A stretch of 44,831 nucleotides of DNA from Acinetobacter tianfuensis. Its GTDB lineage: Bacteria; Pseudomonadota; Gammaproteobacteria; Pseudomonadales; Moraxellaceae. Positions within the stretch are counted from its first letter, which is position 1; the number at the start of each line of letters is the position of its first letter. Made by a program: the position numbers and the translations under genes. A model generated the notes under the pieces. It made no database searches. It was not told where the DNA came from and saw only the letters and a program-made list of their open reading frames with translations. The stretch is taken from NCBI RefSeq assembly GCF_003611465.1, contig NZ_RAXV01000033.1, positions 1 to 44,831 of the forward strand, in the 5' to 3' direction. Positions 35,403-44,759 of this stretch are shown here, in pieces.

Positions 35403-36602
35403 TTAAACGTAGTCGGCAGCTGCTTGTGCTGAAGCCCATGCCCATTGGAAGTTATAACCGCCTAAATGGCCTGAAACATCTAAAACTTCACCGACAAAAT
35501 ACAAGCCTTTTTGTTTTTTGCTTTCCATTGTTTTAGAGGAAACTTCCGTTGTGTCTACGCCGCCCAAAGTAACTTCTGCTGTTCTGTAGCCTTCAGTCCC
35601 TGAGGGTTTTACATCAAAACCATGCAGGCGGGCGGCAATATTTTCTAATTTATCATCAGAAATGTTGCCGATCGCGGTATCTGCCTGTTCTGTCCAAATG
35701 AACCCCTGCAATTCGGTGACCACACTTTTTGGCAAGTGTTCACTGAGTAAAGTGCGCAGCAAAACTTTTGGCTGGCTTTGCTTTTTCGTTTTAAAGAAAT
35801 CTGCTAAATCTAGGCTTGGCAAAAAATCAATTTTAAAGCTTTGCCCAACGTCCCAGTAATTTGACAGCTGCAGTGAGCTTGGACCGCTTAGGCCTCGGTG
35901 TGTAAACAGCAAAGCTTCCGTAAAGCTGTTCAGCTCATTGGAAAGTGTTGCTTCTACAGCATTGCCGCTCAGGCGCGCTGTCACGTCTTTAAAACTGTCA
36001 GAAAAGGTAAAAGGCACTAAGCCTGCACGCAGCGGATAGACATGATGGCCAAATTGTTTGGCAATGTCATAGCCGATGCCTGAACCGCCTAAAGTTGGAA
36101 TAGACAGTCCGCCAGAAGCAATAACCACAGATTGCGCTTCAAAATAACCCAGTGTCGTTGCCACTTGGAAGCCGTGATTATCGATGACGTTCACTGCTTT
36201 AACTTCGCAGCTGGTTTTAATGTCCACCAGACCTGCTTTATCGCACTCTGCCAGCAGCATGCTTAAAATTTCTTTTGCGCCGTTCAGTGTAAACAGCTGG
36301 CCATGTTTACGCTCTTCGTATTCAATGCCGTATTCGCAAACCATGCCAATGAAATCCCAGTTGGTATAGCGGCTGAGTGCTGAAATGACAAAATGCGGAT
36401 TGTGCGAAATATAATTTTCAGGCTCGACATACAGGTTGGTAAAATTGCATTTACCGCCGCCAGACATCAATATTTTTTTGCCGACTTTATTGGCTTTTTC
36501 GACTACGAGTACTTTTCTGCCGCGCTGCGCTGCCTTATAAGCCAGCATCAAACCTGATGCACCTGCACCTATAACTACGACATCGTACAGATTTTTAGAC
36601 AT
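35403..36602 (-). CDS. HI0933/YhiN-family FAD-dependent oxidoreductase
   Basis: Flavoprotein of the BaiN/YhiN (HI0933) family. The FAD-binding start is VVVIGAGASGLMLAYKAA (about residues 9-26), followed by the family's VGKKILMSGGGKCNFTN motif and a C-terminal GEVLDVSGHLGGYNFQWAWASA. 399 residues, full length. The physiological reaction of most members is unknown. Genes of this family have been reported as insertion targets of some Tn7-like elements; this copy is intact. Confidence 0.9.
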   Translation of the reverse strand: MSKNLYDVVVIGAGASGLMLAYKAAQRGRKVLVVEKANKVGKKILMSGGGKCNFTNLYVEPENYISHNPHFVISALSRYTNWDFIGMVCEYGIEYEERKHGQLFTLNGAKEILSMLLAECDKAGLVDIKTSCEVKAVNVIDNHGFQVATTLGYFEAQSVVIASGGLSIPTLGGSGIGYDIAKQFGHHVYPLRAGLVPFTFSDSFKDVTARLSGNAVEATLSNELNSFTEALLFTHRGLSGPSSLQLSNYWDVGQSFKIDFLPSLDLADFFKTKKQSQPKVLLRTLLSEHLPKSVVTELQGFIWTEQADTAIGNISDDKLENIAARLHGFDVKPSGTEGYRTAEVTLGGVDTTEVSSKTMESKKQKGLYFVGEVLDVSGHLGGYNFQWAWASAQAAADYV

Positions 36603-36684
36603 GAGCCAGCCTGCGGGAGAATCAAAAGAGGCGGATTATACTCTGTTTTAGACGAATTTTCAGCGAATCCTGTGAGAGGAGCGG

Positions 36685-37551
36685 CTATGGCTGTATTTTC
36701 CCTTGCAGTCCGCCGCTATGAATGACCAAGATGCGCTGCTGAGGCAGGATTTGGCCTTGCAGGATCATCTGCTCAATACCATACAGCATTTTTCCCGTAT
36801 AAATCTGTTCCAGAGGGATGCCGTACTTTTGTTCAAAGTCATGGATAAATTGCATCAGCTGTGCTGAAGTTTTCGCATAACCGCCAAAACAATATTCATC
36901 TGTAATACGCCAGTTTTTTTTGCGGGTAAGCTGAGCAACATCAGCTGTCAAGAAATTGCCTTTTAATGCAGAGAAACCAAGTATTTTTTGCTCAGCCGAA
37001 CTGGCCTCAATCAAGCCAGCTATTGTCCCGCCCGTACCTGCGGCAGTACAAATAAGATCAAAATTTGCTGTATCAGATGCAGTCAAAATTTCTTTACAGC
37101 CTTGAATTGCCAGCTGGTTTGTACCGCCTTCAGGAATAATATAATGCTGCGGATACAACAGGCTTAATTGTTCTAAATAACTGGCTTGCTGTTTTTGACG
37201 GTATGCTTCACGGCTGACAAAATGCAGCTGCATGCCAAAATTTTGAGCGGTTTTCAGGGTTGGATTCAGGGGTTTATCCGCCAACTCTTCACCGCGAATG
37301 ATTCCAACGCTTTCAAAACCAAATTTATGCGCTGCAAAAGCTGTCGCAGCGATGTGATTGGAATATGCGCCGCCGAAGGTCAGTATTTTAGTTAGACCTT
37401 GCTGTTGCGCTTCTGCAAAATTGTATTTCAGTTTAAAAAACTTGTTGCCTGAAATCTGCGGATGCACAGAATCCAGCCGTTTTATGGTCAGCTGAACGCC
37501 GTGCATCTGCAGCTGTTCATAGGGAATATTGTTGGCAATTGAATCAAACAT
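36685..37551 (-). CDS. PLP enzyme, ACC deaminase / D-cysteine desulfhydrase family
   Basis: Fold-type II pyridoxal-phosphate enzyme. The PLP lysine is in ISGNKFFKLKYN and the family motif FGGAYSNHIAATA follows, then the phosphate-binding TAAGTGGTIAGL. Substrate choice between 1-aminocyclopropane-1-carboxylate, D-cysteine or another amino acid cannot be told by eye. The start ATG 37551 (MFDSIANNIPYEQL) gives 288 residues and matches family N-termini better than the upstream ATG at 37647, which adds a 32-residue Ser/Leu-rich leader; neither has a clear ribosome site. Same strand as and just downstream of a TetR gene. Confidence 0.85.
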   Translation of the reverse strand: MFDSIANNIPYEQLQMHGVQLTIKRLDSVHPQISGNKFFKLKYNFAEAQQQGLTKILTFGGAYSNHIAATAFAAHKFGFESVGIIRGEELADKPLNPTLKTAQNFGMQLHFVSREAYRQKQQASYLEQLSLLYPQHYIIPEGGTNQLAIQGCKEILTASDTANFDLICTAAGTGGTIAGLIEASSAEQKILGFSALKGNFLTADVAQLTRKKNWRITDEYCFGGYAKTSAQLMQFIHDFEQKYGIPLEQIYTGKMLYGIEQMILQGQILPQQRILVIHSGGLQGKIQP

Positions 37552-37686
37552 GGCGAATATTAAAAAATGGGCGCAGCCTTGGCTGCAAGATGATAAAGGC
37601 TCTGATAAGGCGCTGTGCAGCGCTTTGTCTAGAGATAAAGCGTGCATAAAGCAAAACAGATTGCTCAGTATTGATGAACTTTCAGC

Positions 37687-38235
37687 TTAAGCCCGAATAC
37701 CATTGAGCAGCAGTTCAACGGCTCTGGCAGCTAAAGCTTCTTGTTCTGTATGGGTATGGCCCTGTAAAGCTGCTCTTAAAATAGAAGTGACCATTGCATA
37801 GTCATTTGGACTGAAATCTGCGCGGCAAATACCATGAATAATGGCATTATCAATTAAGGGCTGCAAAATAGCATTACGGCGCTGATAAATTTGCACCATG
37901 GCTGGGTCATTGCGCTCAATCACACGCCAATATTCCATCAGCGCCGTTAAATAGGGAATATTGTGAATATGGTCATGAATAAGGCGGATAAAACCGTCAG
38001 AATGTTTCATATGACTGCGCGCACGGTTTTCTAAGCGGTCAAGTGCTTGTTCCATAAGCGCTAAAACCAATTCACGGCGGTCTGCAAAATTACGGTAGAA
38101 AGTGGCGCGGCCAACTTGAGCTTCATCGATAATCAGCTGCAGCGGCGCATTGATGCCATGGGTACGAAAAATTTGAATGGCAGCGGATAAGAGTTCTTCA
38201 CGATTTTGGGCAGCGCGTTCTTGGCGTATAGGCAT
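37687..38235 (-). CDS. TetR-family transcriptional regulator
   Basis: 182 residues. The N-terminal helix-turn-helix is clear: REELLSAAIQIFRTHGIN ... LQLIIDEAQVGRATFYRNFADRRELV, with the recognition helix at about 38-46. The C-terminal helical domain would bind an unknown ligand and mediate dimerisation. It precedes the PLP enzyme gene on the same strand and probably shares its transcript, with the possible operator upstream acting on both. Confidence 0.9.
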   Translation of the reverse strand: MPIRQERAAQNREELLSAAIQIFRTHGINAPLQLIIDEAQVGRATFYRNFADRRELVLALMEQALDRLENRARSHMKHSDGFIRLIHDHIHNIPYLTALMEYWRVIERNDPAMVQIYQRRNAILQPLIDNAIIHGICRADFSPNDYAMVTSILRAALQGHTHTEQEALAARAVELLLNGIRA

Positions 38236-38274
38236 GGCTGTTGTCGCTAAGAGCTTAAATAGAATGATATTAAG

Positions 38275-38290
38275 CGGATAATATTGTCCG
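38275..38290. promoter_or_regulatory. Candidate TetR operator palindrome
   Basis: CGGATAATATTGTCCG is symmetric at 14 of 16 positions and lies 40 bp before the tetR start, the usual place and size for a TetR autoregulatory site. Confidence 0.4.
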
Positions 38291-38476
38291 AAGTAAATAT
38301 GAGGCGGTATTTCATTTGTAAAAGATTCTTTCAGCTCTGCATCACTTTGCTGTTCGCAGTTTTAATAAATATTTATAAAATATCTGTTTATCTTAGTTTT
38401 TCATGGTTTATCAGGTTTGGGAGGATATGCGTATGTACAATTAGCCGATAAAATACGCTGTTTTTTTAAACTTTGA

Positions 38477-38485
38477 TGCTATGCT
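38477..38485 (+). promoter_or_regulatory. Extended -10 promoter of the lipoprotein gene
   Basis: TGCTATGCT fits the extended -10 form (TG-n-TATGCT), 36 bp before the lipoprotein start. The -35 is poor. The remainder of 38236-38520 holds no gene. Confidence 0.35.
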
Positions 38486-38520
38486 GGAGCTAAGAACAAT
38501 AATTCATGGAGGGGATGAAA

Positions 38521-38748
38521 ATGAAATTTTTATCCGCGACCATTTTTCCTGCTGCATGCGCTGCGGCATTTACAGGTCTTGTGCTTTTGAGTTTAGCTGG
38601 ATGTGATGGCCGTGAGGAAATGCAGCCGCCGCGTACAGAAGTCCGTACCATGATTATTGGCGGCATGCCAGTGTCTGAGCAGGACTATAAATTACCAAGA
38701 GAAGAGGCCGCATTTAACGAACCTGTTGCCAGCGGTGAAGTGTTTTAA
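38521..38748 (+). CDS. Small lipoprotein (75 aa)
   Basis: The start is ATG 38521, because GGAGGGG is 6 nt upstream; that ribosome site would lie inside the longer reading from 38506. The signal peptide runs from MKFLSATIF to a lipobox LSLAGC (Cys at about residue 28), so the mature protein is a lipid-anchored peptide of about 48 residues. The residue after Cys is Asp (CDGREE), which in enterobacteria favours inner-membrane retention; whether this rule holds here is not certain. No family is recognised. Confidence 0.75.
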   Translation: MKFLSATIFPAACAAAFTGLVLLSLAGCDGREEMQPPRTEVRTMIIGGMPVSEQDYKLPREEAAFNEPVASGEVF

Positions 38749-38782
38749 AGCAGTATTCTGATATATATCAATGTTGACCTAG

Positions 38783-38812
38783 ACCCGCATATTTTTGCGG
38801 GTTTTAGTTTTT
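38783..38812 (+). terminator. Terminator of the lipoprotein gene
   Basis: ACCCGCA/TGCGGGT stem followed by TTTAGTTTTTTT. The rest of the gap up to 39026 is AT-rich without a gene. Confidence 0.8.
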
Positions 38813-39026
38813 TTCGCTATTAGAAATGGGGGTAACTGCGGAATGTGTACAGCATAATAAGCATAAAAAATGCAGCAAAGAATTTAAGCGCTAATGAATA
38901 ATTAGGTGAATTGCTAAACAGCTAGTGAAAAATTTCGCTATTTAAAAAAACTGTGAGAAAAATAGCGAGATATTCAGTTTTTATGTCGCTAGAATGTGCT
39001 GACTAATTTTTTTGCGGGTTGCCGTT

Positions 39027-39650
39027 GTGGAATCATTTTGGATTTTAGGCTCAATCGCCTTTGCTCTTATGCTGGGTGCGATGAGTCCAGGGCCGACATC
39101 TATTTATGTGGCAAAAAATTCAATAGCGATTTCGCGTAAACATGGTTTATTTACCGCACTTGGTACAGGTTTAGGTGCCGCAATCTTTGGTTTATTGGCG
39201 GTATTGGGCTTACAGGCCTTCCTTTTGGCCGTTCCTTCTGCTTATTTGGCCTTGAAAATCTGCGGCGGAATTTATCTGCTGTGGATGGCATTTAAAATTA
39301 TTAAGCATGCTAAAGAACCGATTGATACGGATACACACGCAGCTTCGCAAATGTCATTGCGCCGTGCATTTACCACAGGTTTGATTACGCAGCTGTCTAA
39401 CCCAAAAATTGCGATTGTTTTAGCGAGTATTTTTACAGCACTGCTGCAGAAAGACATTCCGACATATTTCTACTTTGTACTGCCAGTTTTGTGTTTCTTT
39501 ATTGATGCAGGATGGTGCTCATTGGTCGCTGTGGCTTTGTCGGCAGAAAAACCGCGCCGTGTGTATTTAAAGTTTAAAGCGGGTTTTGATCGGGCAGCAG
39601 GAGCCGTGATGACGGTACTGGGTCTGAAACTGATTTTTGGTATGAAGTGA
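39027..39650 (+). CDS. LysE/RhtB-family amino acid exporter
   Basis: Inner-membrane exporter with about six helices. The family signature GAMSPGPTSIYVAKNSIAISRKHGL (spread over about residues 17-41) and GTGLGAAIFGLLAVLGL follow, with QLSNPKIAIVLASIF in the middle of the protein. Substrate cannot be predicted. I use GTG 39027 (207 residues); a TTG at 39012 would add five residues. No good ribosome site for either, so the start is uncertain. Confidence 0.85.
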   Translation: MESFWILGSIAFALMLGAMSPGPTSIYVAKNSIAISRKHGLFTALGTGLGAAIFGLLAVLGLQAFLLAVPSAYLALKICGGIYLLWMAFKIIKHAKEPIDTDTHAASQMSLRRAFTTGLITQLSNPKIAIVLASIFTALLQKDIPTYFYFVLPVLCFFIDAGWCSLVAVALSAEKPRRVYLKFKAGFDRAAGAVMTVLGLKLIFGMK

Positions 39651-39655
39651 TAAAA

Positions 39656-39676
39656 CAGAGGGATTTCTCCCTCCTA
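39656..39676 (-). terminator. Short hairpin at the end of the broken gene
   Basis: GAGGGA/TCCCTC with TTTC loop; on the minus strand it is followed by TGTTTTA. It lies between the convergent exporter and the AT-rich gene. Confidence 0.5.
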
Positions 39677-39680
39677 AATG

Positions 39681-40829
39681 CTATTCGGAATCATATTTCC
39701 AATGAAAAACCATTTTTGCTAAAGTTCTCATATCCATATTATTTTTCATTTTTTCAAAGGTGATAAAATCACTTTTTTTATCTTGGTACAGTTGCTTAAT
39801 TTCATCATCATTTTCTAGGTTAAATAATGGTTTTAATCCACCAAAATGATTCATAAAAGTTCCCCATTTATAAGCTTGTTTAAAGCTTCTGTAACTTTTT
39901 TCATTTGCTAAAGCGATAAGCAAGTAATCTTCTAAAAAGCGTTCTTGATGTTTACCTGCTGAGTAGCGAATAGTTTCAAATGCCTGGTTCATATACTCTA
40001 GTGACTTATGGTATTGATTATTCTTAAAGGCTAATACAGCTTGAATCCATTGTTCGAGCCAAGGATATACAACGTCATTTTTGCAAGATTTATAATTTAA
40101 GTACCATTCATCAAAAGACATTTTATTATTTAAAACATCAAAATAACCATGATGATAATTCTCTATATTTGCTAGAAAATGTTTAGGATTCGCTTGTGAT
40201 TGCAAATAGCGAAAACCATCTTTTAATGTGATTAAGTTAAAATTAGTGGGAAAATGATCGTCAAAATCAGGCAGGTCATTGGTGTGCCCGACTCGCTGTA
40301 CATGTAAAGCTAATTCTGCACCAGGTTGTAAGCAGTTTTTTGAGAATGATTCAAAGACTAAAAAATGAGCCATTTCTTCAATATCAACGTTATTTTCTAT
40401 ATTGTATGAGTCAGAAGCCATTAATTTTTTTTGTTCATTCATAATAGATTGCATTTCATCGTTATAAAAAATATGAAAATCTTTATAGATTGCATCTAAA
40501 TAAGATCTAAGTTTTGTAAACAGAGTTTGTAAAAAATCTGCCCCATAATTTTCTTTAATTTGCTGAATACAGTATGTACAAAAGCGACCAATCAACAAAA
40601 AGAAGAGATAGGTTTCTTGATGGTCTACTGATATAGCCTGTGATTTAAATGCACGCTCAAATGTAGCTTTAAGCATTGCAAATGAAGGCAAAGTTTTATC
40701 TTTTAACCAATTTTCAATATTCCACAAGTCTTTTTCGTCTTGGTTATCCTCTTTATTTTTTAATTGGCTTGGAAGTAAAGTATGAAATTCTTCGTGAGTT
40801 AAGTTTTCTGAATTATAAATCCACTGCAT
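39681..40829 (-). pseudogene. 3' part of a frameshifted large helical protein (382 aa from first ATG)
   Basis: From the first ATG the frame encodes 382 residues, Lys/Asn/Phe-rich, mainly helical, with no signal peptide, no membrane helix and no motif I recognise. The same frame stays open for another 63 codons upstream (to 41018) and those codons read as ordinary protein (e.g. YKECYADFFKNVHAPQKFFW). There is no ATG/GTG in that extension and no ribosome site before the 40829 ATG. The upstream part of the gene is in another frame (40996-41319). I therefore see one gene of about 545 codons broken by a frameshift between 40996 and 41018. Base composition is clearly more AT-rich than the neighbours, a sign of transfer. 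Confidence 0.65.
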
Positions 40830-40995
40830 GATGTAACTTAATGGTGTTTGATTATCTGATCCTAAAAACCAAAAAAATTTTTGTGGTGCATGAACATTTT
40901 TGAAAAAATCTGCATAGCATTCTTTATATTTGAGGACTGAAATAGAGAGTCGAGGTAAAACAGTAGTTTGAATAATAAATTCAAAAGAATCCTTT

Positions 40996-41319
40996 TTATT
41001 TAAATAAGTATGGTATTGTTAATACGGCCTCTAAATAACATAGGAATAAATCTTTTAGTGTATCTAAAATTGAGTGCTGTAAATGCCATGTTGGGAAGAG
41101 GTCAGTGATTGCAGAATGTAGGGCTTGCATATGTAGATTAAAATTTTCTAAAAAATTAGAGCCATCTTCTTTTGCAAAGCGTTGTAAACTTTTTTGCAGA
41201 CTTTTGTTTTCAATCTTTAAATCTAAAATTTGTTCAGACTTAGATGGAATAATCCCTAAAGAATCATAAGTAAATTTAATTAAATCACCTTGCGATGGAA
41301 ATTGTGCTAAAGCGTACAT
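40996..41319 (-). pseudogene. 5' part of the frameshifted large helical protein (107 aa)
   Basis: Has the real start of the broken gene: ATG 41319 with AGGGG about 5 nt upstream. It encodes 107 residues beginning MYALAQFPSQGDLIKFTYD, helical, with a coiled-coil-like stretch (SEQILDLKIENKSLQKSLQRF), and stops at TAA 40996-40998 in an A-rich run. Moving to the next frame within the 23 bp 40996-41018 continues straight into the 39681-40829 reading. The lesion could be a true mutation or a base-call error at the T/A runs. Function is unknown. Confidence 0.6.
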
Positions 41320-41346
41320 AAAAGCCCCTATAGAATAAAAAAATAA

Positions 41347-41370
41347 GAAGTACTCTTGGTTGAGTACTTC
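41347..41370 (-). terminator. Terminator of the Asn-rich gene
   Basis: GAAGTACTC (41347-41355) pairs with GAGTACTTC (41362-41370); read on the minus strand it is followed by TTATTTTTTTATT. Confidence 0.75.
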
Positions 41371-41383
41371 TCTAACTAAAAAA

Positions 41384-41530
41384 TTACTTTTTACGATTCG
41401 GATTTAACTGTTGACCGCGATTGCCTTGATTACGATCATAGGCAGTATTCGTTCCATTGGTTCCTTTATTTACATTTTGTTGATTTGCTGAGTTATTTGC
41501 TACAGACTTAGATTGATTTGAGTTACTCAT
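41384..41530 (-). CDS. Small Asn/Gln-rich protein (48 aa)
   Basis: A 48-codon frame with AAGGAA 6 nt before ATG. Roughly a quarter of the residues are Asn, with many Gln, Ser and Gly (MSNSNQSKSVANNSANQQ ... NRGQQLNPNRKK) and a basic end. It is probably disordered. No family is recognised. It lies between metG and the broken gene, on the same strand, with its own terminator. Confidence 0.6.
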   Translation of the reverse strand: MSNSNQSKSVANNSANQQNVNKGTNGTNTAYDRNQGNRGQQLNPNRKK

Positions 41531-41630
41531 TTTAAATTTCCTTTACGGTATGTTTGAGTAGCTCATCATAAAAAATTAAGAAATTATTCTCGAAGAATTT
41601 TGGCGACAAATTTTATTTGTATTGAGTCAT

Positions 41631-41662
41631 AAAAAAGCCCCTACATCGTAGAGGCTTTTTCT
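41631..41662 (-). terminator. metG terminator
   Basis: AAAAAGCC-C-CTAC/GTAG-A-GGCTTTTT stem, loop ATC, with A and T tracts on both sides. On the minus strand it follows the metG stop by about 20 bp. Confidence 0.85.
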
Positions 41663-41679
41663 TATCTCAGACCTAAATC

Positions 41680-43740
41680 TTAAGACACTTTATCACCCGG
41701 TTTAGCACCAGTTTCAGGTGAAATCACCCAAACACCTTCACCGTTGCCCGCAGCTAAAACCATACCATTTGAAATACCAAAACGCATCTTACGCGGTGCA
41801 AGGTTTGCCACCATGACCACCAATTTGCCTTTTAAGTCTTCAGGCTGGTAGAACTCACGGATACCGCTGAATACATTACGTGGCTCAGCTTCACCAACAT
41901 TTAAAGTCAATTGAAGAAGTTTGTCTGAACCTTCAACGTGAGCCGCTTCTAAAACTTCAGCCACACGTAGGTCAACTTTCATAAAGTCTTCAATGCCAAT
42001 AATTTCAGCTTCACCCACTTTAGGCTCAGGTTTTTTCTCAGCAGCTTTCTTCTCTTTTTTCTTTTCAGCTTTTGGCGCTTCAGCCGCAGCGGCTAAAGAG
42101 TCTTTAGAAGCATCAACCATGGCAGTTACCGCTTTCGGGTCTACACGCTGCATTAATGGCTGGAATTGAGCAATTTCATGATCAACTAGAACTGTTTTGC
42201 CTGATGCAAAATCGAAAGATTCAAGTTTTAAGAAGTCTTGAACTTGCGCTGCCAGTGTAGGCAATACAGGTGCAAGGTAAACAGCCAATTGACGGAATAA
42301 GTTGATGCCGACAGAACATACGTCATGAACTTGCTGTTCTTCGCCTTCAATTTTCGCTAAAGCCCAAGGCTTTTTCTCATCGATATATTGGTTGGCTTTG
42401 TCTGCAAGCGCCATGATTTCACGGATTGCAGCAGAAAACTCACGTGCTTCATATTGAGCAGCGATTGAAGCGCCTGCATCAATAAAGCTTTGCACCAATT
42501 CAGGCTCTACACACGTTGCAGAAAGTTTGTTATCAAACTTGGTATTGATGAACTTCGCACAACGGCTTGCGATGTTCACCACTTTACCAACCAAGTCGGA
42601 GTTCACTTTCTGAACAAAATCATCAAGGTTTAAATCAGAATCTTCAACTTTGTCAGAAAGCTTAGACGCGAAGTAGTAACGCAGGTATTCAGGGTTTAAA
42701 TGCTCTAAATACGTTTCTGCTTTAATGAACGTACCGCGAGATTTTGACATCTTCTGACCATTTACAGTCAAGAAACCGTTTACGAACAAGCTTGTAGGGG
42801 TACGGTAGTTTGCACCTTCAAGCATTGCAGGCCAGAACAATGCGTGGAAGTAAACGATGTCTTTACCAATGAAGTGATAGACTTCATTTTTCGAATCTTT
42901 TTTCCAGTAATCGTCAAAGTTTAAGTCAGGACGTTTAGTTTTGATGTAGTTTTCAAAGCTCGACATATAGCCGATAGGTGCGTCCACCCAAACGTAGAAA
43001 TATTTGTTTGGTGCATCTGGAATTTCAAAACCGAAGTAAGGGGCATCACGAGAAATATCCCAATCAGACAGACCTGCTTCAAACCATTCATCTAGTTTGT
43101 TTGCGATCGACACAGGCAAACGGCCTTCATCACGTGTCCATTTTTGCAGGTATTCACCAAAGTTCGGCAGTTTAAAGAAGTAGTGATCTGAAGATTTTTC
43201 TACAGGTGTTGCACCGCTGAGTGTTGAACGCGGGTTTAAAAGTTCCGTAGCGTTATAGGTTGTACCGCAGACTTCACATGAATCGCCATATTGATCTTCA
43301 GCTTTGCATTTAGGGCATGTGCCTTTAATGAAGCGGTCAGATAAGAACATGCCTTTTTCAGTATCAAAAAGCTGAGTCACAGGACGGACTGCAATATTGC
43401 CAGCTTCACGGTTTTTAATATAAATTTCTTGTGAACGTTTTTTGTTTTCTTCACTGTGTGTTGAATCATAATGATCAAAAATCACATTAAAACCGTCAAA
43501 GTCGCGGATATGTTCTTTTTGTACATTGGCAATTTGCGCTTCAGGTGTAATACCGTTTGCTTCAGCACGCAGCATGATTGCAGTACCGTGAGCATCATCC
43601 GCGCAGACATAAGTCACCATATGTCCCATTGCACGCATGGCACGAACCCAGATATCTGCTTGGATGTAGCCGAGTAGGTGACCCATGTGAATTGGGCCAT
43701 TTGCGTATGGAAGGGCGTTAGTGACTAAAATATTTCGCAC
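41680..43740 (-). CDS. metG: Methionyl-tRNA synthetase
   Basis: Charges tRNA-Met. Class I catalytic domain with the HIGH-type HMGH (residues 18-21), a zinc knuckle with CPKC and CEVC, and KMSKS (DNA 42739-42753). The anticodon-binding helical domain follows, then an Ala/Lys-rich linker, then a C-terminal tRNA-binding OB domain ([25 protein letters not shown]...) that makes the enzyme a dimer. I place the start at GTG 43740, because GAGAGAG lies 8 nt upstream and family proteins begin close to [14 protein letters not shown]. An ATG at 43767 would give 695 residues but has no ribosome site. Confidence 0.95.
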   Translation of the reverse strand: MRNILVTNALPYANGPIHMGHLLGYIQADIWVRAMRAMGHMVTYVCADDAHGTAIMLRAEANGITPEAQIANVQKEHIRDFDGFNVIFDHYDSTHSEENKKRSQEIYIKNREAGNIAVRPVTQLFDTEKGMFLSDRFIKGTCPKCKAEDQYGDSCEVCGTTYNATELLNPRSTLSGATPVEKSSDHYFFKLPNFGEYLQKWTRDEGRLPVSIANKLDEWFEAGLSDWDISRDAPYFGFEIPDAPNKYFYVWVDAPIGYMSSFENYIKTKRPDLNFDDYWKKDSKNEVYHFIGKDIVYFHALFWPAMLEGANYRTPTSLFVNGFLTVNGQKMSKSRGTFIKAETYLEHLNPEYLRYYFASKLSDKVEDSDLNLDDFVQKVNSDLVGKVVNIASRCAKFINTKFDNKLSATCVEPELVQSFIDAGASIAAQYEAREFSAAIREIMALADKANQYIDEKKPWALAKIEGEEQQVHDVCSVGINLFRQLAVYLAPVLPTLAAQVQDFLKLESFDFASGKTVLVDHEIAQFQPLMQRVDPKAVTAMVDASKDSLAAAAEAPKAEKKKEKKAAEKKPEPKVGEAEIIGIEDFMKVDLRVAEVLEAAHVEGSDKLLQLTLNVGEAEPRNVFSGIREFYQPEDLKGKLVVMVANLAPRKMRFGISNGMVLAAGNGEGVWVISPETGAKPGDKVS

Positions 43741-43910
43741 GGATATAACTCTCTCGTTCGTATTCATTATGAAATGGACAATAATTTTACATGAGATAGC
43801 TCAGACTTGCACAAGGCTTTCAAGGAATTCTTTGCAAAAGAAGATTTTTCTATATTCCAGACAGAAGAAGCGCCATAATCAAGACAGTTAAAACTTGAGA
43901 TATAACTGTC

Positions 43911-44708
43911 ATGATGCACGATGATTATTATGATAATGAACCCGTCACCCGAATTGCCGCCAATCAAAGTAAGGCTCAGCGTGCCAGTAAAGTTATTTTA
44001 AAAGATGCACAAAATTATTTAGACAGTATGTCGCAAGGCGAACATACATTTTTAATGCAAACTTTAGAAAAGCTGGCGGCTGAAGAACCCTATTTTCAAG
44101 TTTTAGCAGATGAGCTGAACCAGCCGAATGATGCCAAAGTGGCAAATGATGCTCTGAATTTACTGCATTTTTGGCAGCGGATAAATGATGAAGATGACAT
44201 TCAAAACTTTGATCTGCTTAATGTGATTCAAGCTGATTTTTTCCAGTTAGAACTGTTTGATGCTTTGGATCAAATGCTGCCGAGCGAACATTTGGCAGCG
44301 CGTAAAGTTATTATTCAGCAAACGATAGCAATGTATGGTCAGGGCTTCTATGCAGGCTGTATTCCTGCACTGTATGCGCAGCTTGAAGGCTTATTAACTG
44401 ATGTACTTTTAGCGAAAGGTTTCTTGCAGGAAAATGGCACGAAATTAGTCGATGTCTATAAAATTGTCCCAGGCCTGAAAGGCAGTGAGATTAAAAGCTT
44501 ATGGCATAAGTCAAAAATTGCGCTGGAGCTGAATGGCTACTTTGCAGAGTTGGCTGCCTATAAAATGGATAGCAGCTCAACGGTAACCGCGACACGTCAT
44601 AACATGCTGCATGGTACAGATGTAGCAAACTTTAACCGCGGACGGAGTTTTGTATTGTTCCTTTGGTTATTCAGCGCAGTAAGCTTTATGAGCTCAATTA
44701 AAGCTTAA
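43911..44708 (+). CDS. Hypothetical protein with HEPN-like RxxxxH motif (265 aa)
   Basis: Soluble, acidic, mostly helical. The last third (about residues 150-265) has the pattern of a HEPN helical bundle: a YGQGFYAGCIPALYAQLEGLLTDVLL helix (about 143-168) and near the end RHNMLHG, i.e. the RxxxxH motif with a polar residue after Arg that marks HEPN ribonucleases. HEPN proteins often cut RNA in toxin-antitoxin or phage-defence settings, but some are ordinary housekeeping proteins. No antitoxin gene is adjacent. Divergent from metG; two ATGs in tandem could start it. The family call is by motif only. Confidence 0.7.
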   Translation: MMHDDYYDNEPVTRIAANQSKAQRASKVILKDAQNYLDSMSQGEHTFLMQTLEKLAAEEPYFQVLADELNQPNDAKVANDALNLLHFWQRINDEDDIQNFDLLNVIQADFFQLELFDALDQMLPSEHLAARKVIIQQTIAMYGQGFYAGCIPALYAQLEGLLTDVLLAKGFLQENGTKLVDVYKIVPGLKGSEIKSLWHKSKIALELNGYFAELAAYKMDSSSTVTATRHNMLHGTDVANFNRGRSFVLFLWLFSAVSFMSSIKA

Positions 44709-44730
44709 AAAGCTTGAGATCGGTATTTAC

Positions 44731-44759
44731 AAATAGGGGGCAAGTGTTCCCTATTTTTT
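44731..44759 (+). terminator. Terminator of the HEPN-like gene
   Basis: AAATAGGG/CCCTATTT 8-bp stem with a 10-nt loop and a T run. The last 70 bp of the window show nothing further. Confidence 0.7.

Noticed and set aside
35403..36602. Mobile element inserted in the yhiN-type gene
   Set aside because: The gene is full length with all family motifs and ordinary flanks, so this known target site is unoccupied here.
40996..41018. Programmed ribosomal frameshift in the broken gene
   Set aside because: The change needed is +1. The TTA TTT AAA TAA codons do not form a phased -1 heptamer, and none of the P-site tRNAs would re-pair well after a +1 slip, so mutation or sequencing error is preferred.
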